Positions 53,479-64,000 of a stretch of 64,000 bases of DNA are shown piece after piece (position 1 is the stretch's first letter; each line of letters starts with the position of its first letter). Made by a program: the position numbers and the translations under genes. The notes below the pieces were generated by a model. That model did not search any database. It was not told the DNA's origin and worked only from the letters and a program-made list of their open reading frames with translations. Source of the stretch: Arenivirga flava (lineage in GTDB: Bacteria > Actinomycetota > Actinomycetes > Actinomycetales > Microbacteriaceae); contig NZ_BSUL01000001.1 of the NCBI RefSeq assembly GCF_030161575.1, positions 2,833,809 to 2,897,808 on the forward strand. The letters run 5' to 3'.

Positions 53479-55646
53479 TCACTCGGCGGGCGCCAGCCAG
53501 AGCGCGCCGAGCGGCGGCAGCGTGAGCACGGCGGAGGCGGGGTGCCCGTCGTGCGCCTCGTCGAAGGCCTGCACGGCGCCGAGGTTGCCCACGCCGGAGC
53601 CGCCGTAGACCTCGGCGTCGGTGTTGAGCACCTCGTTCCACGTGCCGGCCTGCGGCAGCGCGATGCGGGCGTCGTGCACCGGGTTGCCCGAGAAGTTGAA
53701 GACCGCGACGATCGGACGGCCCTGCCGGTCGCGCCGTGCGAAGGCGAGCACCTCGCCGTCGCCGCCGAGCATCTCGAAGCCCGAGCCGTCGTGGTCCAGC
53801 TCCCAGAGCGCGGGCGTCGCCCGGTACAGCGCGTTCATGCGCGCGACCAGGTCGAAGAGGCCGCGGTGCACCGGCTGGTCGAGGATCCACCAGTCCAGCC
53901 CGCGGGACTCGCTCCACTCGCTGGGCTGACCGAACTCCTGACCCATGAAGAGCAGCTTCTTGCCCGGGTGCGCCCACATGTAGGCCAGGTAGGCGCGCAC
54001 GTTGGCGAGCTTCTGCCACTGGTCGCCGGGCATCTTCGTCAGCAGCGAGCCCTTGCCGTGCACGACCTCGTCGTGGCTGATCGGCAGCATGAACTGCTCG
54101 CTGAACGCGTAGACGAAACCGAACGTCAGGTCGTTGCGGTGATGGGTGCGGTACATCGGGTCGACCGCGATGTAGCGCAGGGTGTCGTTCATCCACCCCA
54201 TGTTCCACTTCAGCCCGAAGCCGAGCCCGCCCTGGTCGGTCGGCTGGGTCACGCCGGGCCAGCTGGTGGACTCCTCGGCGATCATCATGATGCCGGGGCT
54301 GCGCTTGTACGCGGTGGCGTTGACCTCCTGCAGCAGGCCGATGGCCTCGAGGTTCTCGCGACCGCCGTACTGGTTGGGCAGCCACTCCTCGCGCGAGTAG
54401 TCGAGGTAGAGCATGCTCGCCACGGCGTCGACCCGCAGGCCGTCGATGTGGAACTCCTCCAGCCAGTAGAGGGCGTTCGCGACGAGGAAGTTGCGCACCT
54501 GCGAGTCGCCGAAGTTGAAGATCTTGGTGCCCCAGTCGAGCTGCTCGCCGCGGCGCGGGTCGCTGTGCTCGTAGAGCGCCTGCCCGTCGAAGTCGGCGAG
54601 GGCCCACTCGTCCTTCGGGAAGTGGCCGGGCACCCAGTCCATGATCACGCCGATGCCCGCCTGGTGCAGCCGGTCGACGAGGTAGCGGAAGTCGTCGGGG
54701 TGGCCGAAGCGGCTCGTCGGCGCGTAGTAGCCGGTCACCTGGTAGCCCCAGCTCGGCGCATAGGGGTGCTCGGCGACGGGCATGAACTCCACGTGCGTGA
54801 AGCCCAGCTCGCCGACGTACTCGATGAGGTGGTCCGCCATCTCGCGGTAGCCGAGGCCGGGGCGCCACGAGCCGAGGTGCACCTCGTAGACGCTCGCCGG
54901 GCCCGTGTGCGGGTCGCGGGCGGCGCGTTCGCGCAGCCAGTCGCCGTCCTGCCACGCGTAGGAGCTCGTGCCGACGACGCTCGCGGTGTGCGGCGGCGTC
55001 TCGGTGTAGCGGGCGAGCGGATCGGCGCGCGTCACCCAGCGCCCGTCCTGCGTCAGGATCTCCCACTTGTAGGTGGTGCCGGCGCCGACGCCGGGGACGA
55101 AGAGCTCCCAGACGCCGTTGCCGTCGAGCCGGCGCATGGGATGGCGCGCGCCGTTCCACTCGTTGAAGGAGCCGACCACGCGCACGGCCTGGGCGTGCGG
55201 CGCCCACACCGAGAAGCCGGTGCCGACGACGCCCTCGTGCTCGCGGTGATGCGCGCCGAAGACCTTCCAGACCTCCTCGTGGCGGCCCTCGCCCCACAGG
55301 TGCAGGTCGAGCTCGCCGATCGTCGGGGTGAAGCGGTAGGGGTCCTCGGTCTCCCAGACCGGAGCGTCGCCGTAGACGGCGCGCACGGTGTACGTCCCGT
55401 CGACCGTGGTGACGAGCTCCCAGAGCCCGTCCTTCGTGTGGTCGTAGTCCGCGGTCGTGCCGTCCTCGAACACGGCGGTGACGCGGTCCGCGAGGGGGCG
55501 CACGACCCGCAGCACCCAGCGCTCGACGCCGTCGGGACCGGTGGCGAGCGGGTGGCGGCCGAGCCAGTCGTGTGGGCGCGGCTCCGCTCCGCCGACGATC
55601 CGGCCGATGAGGTGCTCGTCCAGGGCGGGCGGTGCGATGCGGGCGC

Positions 55647-55650
<4 letters not shown>
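53479..55650 (-). CDS. glgB: 1,4-alpha-glucan branching enzyme
   Basis: A 723-residue GH13 enzyme that puts alpha-1,6 branches into glucan. It carries an N-terminal CBM48 part (FSVWAPHAQAVRVVGSFNEW) and the GH13 boxes VIMDWVPGHF, GLRVDAVASMLYLDYSREEW, MMIAEESTSWPGV and LPISHDEVVHGKGSL. Nucleophile Asp is in RVDAV and acid Glu in AEES. The ATG overlaps the glgE stop (ATGA). With glgE it forms the GlgE-pathway pair; no treS lies beside it. Confidence 0.96.
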
Positions 55651-57630
<1,980 letters not shown>

Positions 57631-57724
57631 GCGCTCAACGTAGCGGAGGGGTGTCGGGGAGGGGAGGGCTCTCACGTCGCATCCATCCGCCGTCCGCCTC
57701 GGGGCCGGATGGCCGCGCCGAGCC

Positions 57725-58210
57725 TCAGCGACCGATCGCCGCGAAGCGTGCGCCGGTCGCCCGACGCAGGTCCTCCGGCGCGAGCTCGAGGTCGAGGCCG
57801 CGACGGCCCCCGGAGACGAGCATGCTCGGCAGGGCCTGCGCGGAGGCGTCGACGACGGTGCGCAGCCGGGTGCGCTGACCGATCGGGCTGATGCCGCCGA
57901 CGACGTAGCCGGTGTGGCGCTCCGCGACGGCGGGCTGCGCCATGACGGCCTTCTTGCCGCCGAGCGCCGCGGCCAGCGCCTTCAGGTCGAGCTGGCCGCT
58001 CACCGGCACGACGCCGACGACCAACTCGCCGTCCAGGTCGACGAGCAGCGTCTTGAACACCTGCTCCTGCGGGAGGCCGAGCGCCGCGGCGGCCTCCTGC
58101 CCGAAGTCGGTGACGGCAGGGTCGTGCGTGTAGCCGCGCACCGTGAACGGGATGCCCGCCGCCGCGAGCGCGACGGTCGCCGGGGTGCCTGCGGAGCCCT
58201 TCTTCGCCAT
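57725..58210 (-). CDS. ybaK: Cys-tRNA(Pro)/Cys-tRNA(Cys) deacylase YbaK-like
   Basis: A 161-residue editing-domain protein with FTVRGYTHDPAVTDFGQEAA, QVFKTLLVDLDGELVVGVVP and GYVVGGISPIGQRTRLRTVV. The lysine in VFKTLLV and the GGISPIGQ box are family hallmarks. It removes wrongly attached cysteine from tRNA-Pro. Confidence 0.92.
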   Translation of the reverse strand: MAKKGSAGTPATVALAAAGIPFTVRGYTHDPAVTDFGQEAAAALGLPQEQVFKTLLVDLDGELVVGVVPVSGQLDLKALAAALGGKKAVMAQPAVAERHTGYVVGGISPIGQRTRLRTVVDASAQALPSMLVSGGRRGLDLELAPEDLRRATGARFAAIGR

Positions 58211-58219
58211 CCGCTCAGC

Positions 58220-60463
58220 CTAGGAGCGCGTGCGCGGCCGGCGGCCTGCGGGGCGTGAAGCCGCCGTGCGCGGCAGGCCGGCGAAGGAGGCCGGCGCCCA
58301 CGTCGCGCGCATCCGGTCGCGCGGGGTCGCGGCGCGTCGCAGGCCCCGAACGACGAGCGCGCCGAGGTCGCCGGAGACGTCGCCGGTCTCGGTGCCCGGG
58401 TGCTCGGCGAAGCGCATCCGCTCGACCCGGCGCAGCAGCTCCGCCACGGCGGCGCGGGCCTCGACGTCGTCGGGGCGCAGCAGGCCGAGCAGGCGCTCGG
58501 CGCTGCCCTGCGGCGACTCCTCGCCCGCGGGCACCGAGCCGAGGTCGCGCGCCGTGGCCAGCGCCTCCCGCCACGCCGACTCGGTGCCGGAGCGCCGCGA
58601 GTCGAGGCGGTTGGAGCGCAGACCGATGCGCACGAGCATCGGGCCGAGGACGATGCCGAGGCCGATCAGCAGGATCGCCGAGATGACGCCGGTCGCCAGG
58701 TTCACGCCGTCCGACGGCGCGGGGGCAGCGCCCGCGGTGCTGCTCGGCGAGGGGCTCGGCGCGCCCGATGCGGGTGGCGGCAAGGCTTCGTCGGAGGGCT
58801 CCGGGGTGAAGCTCGGCGAGGCGCTCGGGGTGGCCGACGGCTCGGTGGTGACGTCGGCGCGGCCGGGGGTGGGCTCGAACGGCGTCCAGCCCAGGCCCTC
58901 CAGGTAGAGCTCCGGCCAGGCGTGCAGCGCGTTCGCCGGCACGACGAAGCGGTCGCCGGCCTCGAGATCGGGCAGCCCGGGCAGGTAGCCCACCGCGATC
59001 CGGGACGGGATGCCCAGCTCGCGTGCCATGACCGCCATCGCGGAGGCGAAGTGCACGCAGAAGCCGCGGCGCACCTCGAGGAAGTCCTCCAGCACCTCGA
59101 TCTGGTCGTCGCGCACGCCGGGCGCCGGGGAGGACTCGTCGTAGACGAAGTCCGTCTCGCGGAAGAAGGCCTGCAGCGCCGCGCCCTGCGACGCCGCCGT
59201 CGTCGCCCCCTCGACCGCACGGCGCGCGGTCTCGCTCACGATGTCGGGGGTGTCGTCGGGCACCTGCAGGTACCGCTCCACGTCGTCGGGCTCGCCGGCG
59301 TCGGCATCGATCTGGGATGCGTCGGGCTGCAGGGCGAGGCTGGTCACCGAGTAGGTCTCGCCACCGCGCAGCTGGGCCCCGGAGACGTTGGGTCCGTCGG
59401 TCGAGAGCCGCCAGCCGTCGTCGAGCCCCTCCGCGTCGATCGGGCGCACGGGCAGGGGCAGCAGGTCGCCGCGCAGGGACTCGATGGTGATGTCGGTGCG
59501 CACCTCGTCGCGGGCCACGGCGTCGTCCAGCCCGGCGACGGGGCCGAACTCGGGCGGCCCGTCCCGACGATCGCCGCGGTCGGCGGGACCCCACACGCCT
59601 CCCTCGAACTCGTCGATGTGGCTGATCGCGAGGTACTGCGGCCCGCCCGTCGACGTGTAGCTGAGCACGGTCTGGTCGCCGGCCGCGCGCAGGTCGGCGC
59701 TGAGGTTGAGCAGCGGCGAGGCCTGGTTCGAGAGCCCGGGCAGCGCGATCTCGCTGCGGTGCGGGCCGAGGGTCGGCGCCAGCAGCCCGGCGATCGCGGC
59801 CACCGCGACCACGGCTACGCCGGGCAGCACCATGCCGCCGCCCGCGCGCCGCACCCGGTCGAGCCAGAGCAGCAGCAGGAAGGCGGCGCCGGTGGCGACG
59901 AGCACCGGCCCGTCCACCTCCCAACGGGTGACCGACGGCGGCACGATCAGCACGCCGAGCAGCGGCAGGCCGGCCAGCGCCGGCTGCCGCAGCGTGACCG
60001 CCAGCAGCTCCACGAGCAGCGCGAGCAGGCCGATGCCGGCGGTGAGCACGGGGTCGAAACCGGCGGGCACCTCGAGCGGGGCCGAGCGCACGGCGAGCTC
60101 AGCGCCCGCCTCGGCGAGGCCTCCGCGCAGCGCCGTGAGCGTCGGCGTGTTGGGCAGCAGCCCCGCGGTCGCCAGGTGCCCGAAGTGCATCGCGGTGGTC
60201 GCGACCACCACGGCGACGAGGCCGCCCAGGAACGGCAGGAACCAGGGCAGCGCACCCAGCCCGGGCACGGGCACCCGGCGCAGCAGGCTGGTCGCGGTCA
60301 GCCCGATCGCGGCGGCGACCATGCCCGCGAGCCACCAGTCCTGGCCCAGGAAGAGCATGCCCAGACCGGATGCGGCGGCGCCGGTCGCGACGAAGGACGC
60401 GAGGGTGACCGGCAGCGTGCGACGGCTGCGGGCGCGCAGGCGCTCGGCGCCCCGCTCAGCCAT
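58220..60463 (-). CDS. transglutaminase-like membrane protein (DUF3488/TgpA type)
   Basis: A 747-residue protein with about six N-terminal helices, an extracytoplasmic transglutaminase-like domain, a Pro/Ser/Ala linker and another helix near residues 595-617. The catalytic triad is Cys in RRGFCVHFASAMAVMAREL, His in NALHAWPELYLEGLGW and an acidic residue near TPFEPTPG. Part of the common MoxR-DUF58-transglutaminase operon; biological role uncertain. It overlaps the DUF58 gene by 8 bases. Confidence 0.9.
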   Translation of the reverse strand: MAERGAERLRARSRRTLPVTLASFVATGAAASGLGMLFLGQDWWLAGMVAAAIGLTATSLLRRVPVPGLGALPWFLPFLGGLVAVVVATTAMHFGHLATAGLLPNTPTLTALRGGLAEAGAELAVRSAPLEVPAGFDPVLTAGIGLLALLVELLAVTLRQPALAGLPLLGVLIVPPSVTRWEVDGPVLVATGAAFLLLLWLDRVRRAGGGMVLPGVAVVAVAAIAGLLAPTLGPHRSEIALPGLSNQASPLLNLSADLRAAGDQTVLSYTSTGGPQYLAISHIDEFEGGVWGPADRGDRRDGPPEFGPVAGLDDAVARDEVRTDITIESLRGDLLPLPVRPIDAEGLDDGWRLSTDGPNVSGAQLRGGETYSVTSLALQPDASQIDADAGEPDDVERYLQVPDDTPDIVSETARRAVEGATTAASQGAALQAFFRETDFVYDESSPAPGVRDDQIEVLEDFLEVRRGFCVHFASAMAVMARELGIPSRIAVGYLPGLPDLEAGDRFVVPANALHAWPELYLEGLGWTPFEPTPGRADVTTEPSATPSASPSFTPEPSDEALPPPASGAPSPSPSSTAGAAPAPSDGVNLATGVISAILLIGLGIVLGPMLVRIGLRSNRLDSRRSGTESAWREALATARDLGSVPAGEESPQGSAERLLGLLRPDDVEARAAVAELLRRVERMRFAEHPGTETGDVSGDLGALVVRGLRRAATPRDRMRATWAPASFAGLPRTAASRPAGRRPRTRS

Positions 60464-61910
60464 CCCGTCCCTCCCGCCCTCGGATCTCCGCGGCGACGAG
60501 GTCCTCGAAGAAGTCGGGGGCCTCGCGGGTCGGGTCGTCCGACCACGCGAACGCGACCTCGCTGCGCAGATCCATTACACCCACCCGCCAGCCCTGGTCG
60601 CGCAGCGCGACGGCGACCGGCTCGTCCTCGTCCATGAGCAGCAGCGTGCCCGCGCCGGCGCGCGAGCGCAGCGCGCCGAGCGCGCCGAGCTCCTCGTCGC
60701 CGTGCGCGCCGGTCACGCCGAAGACCGGCTGCGGGCCCTCGGCGAGCTCGGCCGAGACGGAGCGCAGCAGCGCCTCGTGCGCATCCGCTCGGTCGTCCGA
60801 CAGGTCGACCCGGGCGAGCCGCAGCAGCACCGCTTCGAGCCCGTCGTTCCCCGTGCCGTCGCCGGTGCCCCCGTCGAGCAGGCGCACGCGCACCCCCTGC
60901 GCGTCGAGGAACGCGGCCAGCGAGGCGAGCGCCTCCACGGCCCACTCGAAGCGCGACAGCGCCGTCAGGCCGAGCAGCTCGCGGCGGTTGCGCTCGAGGC
61001 GCGGGTCCGCGGCGAGCGCGCGCTCGGCGGCCGTGAGGTAGCTCTCGGCGCGGGTGTCGAGCAGCAGCAGCGAACGGGAGCGCTCCTGGTGCTCCTCCTG
61101 CCGCACCATCAGCTCGCCGTGGTGGGCGGTGGCGCGCCAGTGCATGTGCCGCAACGGGTCGCCGGGACGGTACTCGCGGGCGGTGACGTCGCGCACCGTG
61201 CGGTCGCTGCGCAGCTGCCGCCGCGCGCTGACGCCCTGGTCGAGCTGGGCGGCGTACGCGACGTCGAGCAGCGGCGTGATGCGCGGGGTGACGACGAGCG
61301 AGGCGGAGCCCTCCGCGGTGCGCTCGGAGCGCGCGAGGCCGAGCGGATCGGTCACGACGGCGCGCAGCGGTCCGACGGTGTAGTCGCCCCGCTCGCTGGT
61401 CTCGATGCGATAGGCGATCACGGCGGCGCCCTCCCCGCGGCCGGGGATGCGCGGGGTGCGGCCGCCCGCATCCGCCGTGAAGGGGTCGTCGAAGACGTCC
61501 GTCCAGTCGCCGGGCGGCATCGGGAGCGTGCGCGGGTTGCGCAGCTGCAGCCGCACCTCCACGGCACCGCCGGCCGGTACGAGCGCGCGATCGAGGCGAC
61601 GGTCCACGGTCGGCCTCGGGCGCAGCAGCAGCACGAGCAGCACGGCCGTCGCGACGGCGGCGAGCAGCAGCGCCCCGGCGTAGCCGAGCACGGTCGAGCG
61701 CTGCAGCAGGCCGACCGTCAGCAGCGCCACCCCGGCGAGCGCGAGCGCCGCGCCGCGGAGCGTCGGCCGCACCGCCCAGCGCAGCAGCGGCCGACGGGAG
61801 CGAGCGGATGCGGAACCGGCCACCCCGCGCACGCGGGCGCGTCGGCGCTCCGCCGAACGGCGGCTGCGCGGGGTGCCCGCGGGTCGCGGCACCTTCGAGG
61901 GACGGGCCAC
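60456..61910 (-). CDS. DUF58 domain protein
   Basis: A 484-residue protein with a basic Arg-rich N-terminus, two close transmembrane helices (about 50-95) and the DUF58 signature EYRPGDPLRHMHWRATAHHG. DUF58 proteins have a von Willebrand A-like fold and act with MoxR ATPases. GTG start at 61910, 5 bases after the moxR stop. Confidence 0.9.
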   Translation of the reverse strand: MARPSKVPRPAGTPRSRRSAERRRARVRGVAGSASARSRRPLLRWAVRPTLRGAALALAGVALLTVGLLQRSTVLGYAGALLLAAVATAVLLVLLLRPRPTVDRRLDRALVPAGGAVEVRLQLRNPRTLPMPPGDWTDVFDDPFTADAGGRTPRIPGRGEGAAVIAYRIETSERGDYTVGPLRAVVTDPLGLARSERTAEGSASLVVTPRITPLLDVAYAAQLDQGVSARRQLRSDRTVRDVTAREYRPGDPLRHMHWRATAHHGELMVRQEEHQERSRSLLLLDTRAESYLTAAERALAADPRLERNRRELLGLTALSRFEWAVEALASLAAFLDAQGVRVRLLDGGTGDGTGNDGLEAVLLRLARVDLSDDRADAHEALLRSVSAELAEGPQPVFGVTGAHGDEELGALGALRSRAGAGTLLLMDEDEPVAVALRDQGWRVGVMDLRSEVAFAWSDDPTREAPDFFEDLVAAEIRGREGRDG

Positions 61911-61915
61911 GCGGC

Positions 61916-62874
61916 TCAGGCCGTCGGCACGGGGACGCGGTTGAGCAGGCCTTGCACGACGACTTCGAGGAAGTCCATCTCGCCGAGCCCGCTGAGCGAC
62001 AGCGACTGCCGGATGGGCAGCATGCGGTGGGCGAGCACCGGCACCGCGAGCGCGGCGACGTCGTCGGGCAGCACGAAATCGCGGCCGTCGAGCAGCGCGT
62101 GCGCCTTCACGGCGCGCACGAGGTGCAGGGTCGCGCGCGGGCTGGCGCCGAGCCGCAGGTCGGGGTGGTCACGCGTGGCGTGCACGAGGTCGACGAGGTA
62201 CTGCTCGACCGGCGGCGCGATGAAGACGTCGCGCGCCGCGGCGATCATGGCCTGCAGCTGCGCGACCGTCACCACGGGCCGCACCTGGTCGAGGGGTCGA
62301 CCGTGCCGCGGTGCCGCAGCATCTCGAGCTCGGCGGCCACGTCCGGGTAGCCGAGCGAGATGCGCGCGAGGAAGCGGTCGCGCTGCGCCTCGGGCAGCGC
62401 GTAGGTGCCGTCCATCTCGACCGGGTTCTGCGTGGCCACGACGAGGAACGGGTTCGGCAGCTCGTGCGTGACGCCGTCGACGGTCACCTGGCGCTCTGCC
62501 ATCGCCTCGAGCAGGGCCGACTGCGTCTTGGGCGAGGCGCGATTGATCTCGTCGCCGATCACGACGTTGGCGAAGACGGCGCCGCGCTGGAACACGAAGG
62601 CGCCCTGGCGCTGGTCGTAGATCGACACGCCGGTGACGTCGCTCGGCAACAGGTCGGGGGTGAACTGGATGCGGCTGATGGTGCCGCCCACCGCGCGCGA
62701 GAGCGCCTTGGCGAGCATGGTCTTGCCCACGCCGGGCACGTCCTCGAGCAGCAGGTGCCCCTCGGCCAGCAGCACCGTGAGGGCCGTGCGGGTGGCCTCC
62801 GGCTTGCCGTCGATGACCTTGCGCACCTCGTCCAGGATGCGACCGGCCGCCTGCTGGGCTTCGGGGATGTTCAA
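61916..62874 (-). CDS. moxR: MoxR family AAA+ ATPase, single frameshift
   Basis: About 319 residues once corrected. Walker [19 protein letters not shown], Walker [21 protein letters not shown], and [20 protein letters not shown] are in the first frame; [20 protein letters not shown] and [20 protein letters not shown] are in the second. They meet at the run 62293-62296 (CCCC on the coding strand); one extra C restores [13 protein letters not shown]. It starts with TTG, coupled to the preceding stop (TTGA). MoxR proteins act as chaperones for assembly of metal or surface complexes. Confidence 0.92.
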
Positions 62875-63395
62875 CGGGGCCTCCTGGTCAGGATGGGCAG
62901 CGCGATCGCGGCGAGGAGCGCGAGCACGCCGAGGGCGAGGGTCGTGGGGGCGAGCTGCACGAGCAGCCGCGCGAGGCCGGCGGCGGTGTCGTCCTCGGGG
63001 TGGAAGGTCATCTCGAGGAGGCCATCGGGGTTCAGCATCGTGCCGAAGCCCGAGAACTCGATGCGGCGCAGCAGGCCCTGCGACCAGATGCCGCCGAGCA
63101 CGGCCAGGAGGATGAGCGCGGCGCCGAGGGCGTAGAGCGCGCCGATCGCGGGGTTGCGGCGCATGGCGGGCGCTTCGGCCGGCGCGTCGTCACCCGCGCT
63201 CTCGAGCAGCACGATGCGGTTCCCTTCGCGTGCCGACGGTGTGCGCGGCGGCGAGGCGGGGACCTCCGTGTCCGGCAGCGGGCTTCGAACGGATGGGCGC
63301 GGCGGCCGCATCGGAACGGGCGCGGTCGGCTGCCCTCCGCCCGGCTGCGTCCCGTCCGGTCGCTGGAAGGCCGCGGGGTAGCGCGGATCGCTCAC
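62871..63395 (-). CDS. DUF-type membrane protein of the moxR operon
   Basis: A 174-residue protein. A Pro/Arg-rich disordered N-terminus (about 1-75) is followed by a transmembrane helix ([20 protein letters not shown]), a short acidic loop ([10 protein letters not shown]) and a second helix. The GTG at 63395 overlaps the preceding stop (GTGA) and its own stop overlaps moxR. Function unknown; conserved position suggests a partner of the operon. Confidence 0.65.
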   Translation of the reverse strand: MSDPRYPAAFQRPDGTQPGGGQPTAPVPMRPPRPSVRSPLPDTEVPASPPRTPSAREGNRIVLLESAGDDAPAEAPAMRRNPAIGALYALGAALILLAVLGGIWSQGLLRRIEFSGFGTMLNPDGLLEMTFHPEDDTAAGLARLLVQLAPTTLALGVLALLAAIALPILTRRPR

Positions 63396-63724
63396 GCGGA
63401 CGCCCGCATCCGCATCCGCTGCTCCCAGACGACCGCCTGCAGGGCGAGCGCGCCGAGCACTGCTGCGATCCCGGCTCCGATGCACACGGGCACGAGCTCC
63501 GTGGCGAGCTGACCGGCGGCCAGGGTGCGCAGGAACTGCTCCTCGGTCATGCCGCTGGCGAGCTCGGAGCCGTATCCGGCGTACATGCCGAGCAGGTTGT
63601 CCTTCCAGAACAGCGCGTGCAGCACGATCCCCACGGCGACGAGCGCGACACCGCCCGCGTGCAGCGCGATCACCCAGGGGTTCGGCACCCGTCGGCGCCG
63701 GGCGGCGCCCTCCTGCTCGCTCAT
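63392..63724 (-). CDS. small membrane protein, first gene of the moxR operon
   Basis: A 110-residue protein with two transmembrane helices (about 17-39 and 77-97) joined by a loop (FWKDNLLGMYAGYGSELASG). It resembles no family I can name. It heads the operon and overlaps the next gene by four bases. Confidence 0.65.
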   Translation of the reverse strand: MSEQEGAARRRRVPNPWVIALHAGGVALVAVGIVLHALFWKDNLLGMYAGYGSELASGMTEEQFLRTLAAGQLATELVPVCIGAGIAAVLGALALQAVVWEQRMRMRASA

Positions 63725-63814
63725 GGAACCCCCTCCGTGCAGCGTGGTCCCACTCTACGAGCCCCGGGCTGCGGGGTCCGCCCCTCGAACGGAGGATCAT
63801 CCGCTGGACGGAGC

Positions 63815-63845
63815 GGCGGATGCGCGCTGGGGACGCGCATCCGCC
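63815..63845. terminator. GCGGATGCGCG inverted pair, terminator of the sortase-substrate gene
   Basis: GGCGGATGCGCG and CGCGCATCCGCC pair perfectly around a 7-base loop, 8 bases beyond the stop of the minus-strand gene that enters at the window end. Confidence 0.8.
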
Positions 63846-63852
63846 GGGACCG

Positions 63853-64000
63853 TCAGGCGCGGTGCGCGCGGCGGCGGGCGATGACGAGACCGGTGCCGGC
63901 GGCGATCGCGAGGACGCCGAGGGTCAGGCCGGTCGCTGCTGCGGCGTCGAGGCCCGTCTCGGCGAGGCGATCGGGGTCGGTGCCGGTGCCCGGCTCACCC
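63853..64000 (-). CDS. C-terminal end of a cell-wall-anchored protein with LAETG sorting signal (partial)
   Basis: The minus strand reads in from the window end as GEPGTGTDPDRLAETG, then a hydrophobic helix (LTLGVLAIAAGTGLVIA), then RRRAHRA and a stop. This is an LAxTG sorting signal for a class E sortase, with the usual membrane helix and basic tail. The rest of the protein lies outside the window, so nothing can be said of its function. Confidence 0.8.
   Translation of the reverse strand, partial: GEPGTGTDPDRLAETGLDAAAATGLTLGVLAIAAGTGLVIARRRAHRA

Overview
The window is high-GC DNA from an actinobacterium, most probably a member of the Microbacteriaceae. Evidence is the very high G+C at third codon positions, an actinobacterial ileS with a T-box leader, the block rplS-lepB-rnhB-DUF2469-yraN-yifB-dprA-xerC-rpsB-tsf-pyrH-frr-cdsA, DivIVA-type coiled-coil proteins, LAxTG sorting signals, and an extreme abundance of the octamer GCGGATGC / GCATCCGC. 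Genus cannot be assigned from the sequence alone.

Layout. 1-1655: a ParD/zeta toxin-antitoxin pair cut by the window edge and a small membrane protein. 1674-9532: a defence-type island of lower, atypical G+C. It holds a minus-strand cassette (helical protein with a hydrophobic segment, a 61-residue helical protein, a DUF262/HNH protein), a wrecked spore-photoproduct-lyase-like gene, and a Hachiman system (hamA, hamB). 9541-15335: T-box, ileS, folC, DUF4233 gene, ndk. 15389-17597: repeats with a DsbA-like thioredoxin and a VKOR oxidoreductase. 17598-31338: rne, rplS, lepB, rnhB, a CPBP protease, DUF2469, an M20 peptidase, yraN, yifB/comM, dprA, a DHFR-like reductase, a monooxygenase and rlmC. 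31339-36639: xerC, an M23 peptidase, marR and an MMPL transporter among many repeats. 37144-42216: rpsB, tsf, pyrH, frr, cdsA and a DivIVA-like gene. 42289-50040: cell-envelope and polarity genes. 50296-53426: a SipW-type secretion cassette with TasA-like substrates. 53479-58210: glgB, glgE and ybaK. 58220-64000: a moxR-DUF58-transglutaminase operon and the end of a sortase substrate.

Three themes go beyond gene content. First, the island pairs a recognisable Hachiman system with a less familiar three-gene cassette next to a gene remnant that may mark an insertion scar. Second, intergenic regions carry several families of palindromic repeats (66, 85, 64 and 95 bp), and the octamer GCGGATGC occurs both inside genes, where it overrides the usual codon choice, and as inverted pairs that form hairpins, several at gene ends. 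This resembles the organisation of DNA-uptake sequences in Neisseria and Haemophilus. Third, eight conserved genes (folC, rne, an M20 peptidase gene, dprA, an alpha/beta-hydrolase gene, ybbN, glgE, moxR) each have a single frameshift. Seven of these fit loss of one base in a C or G run, which points to systematic sequencing or assembly error more than to real gene decay.
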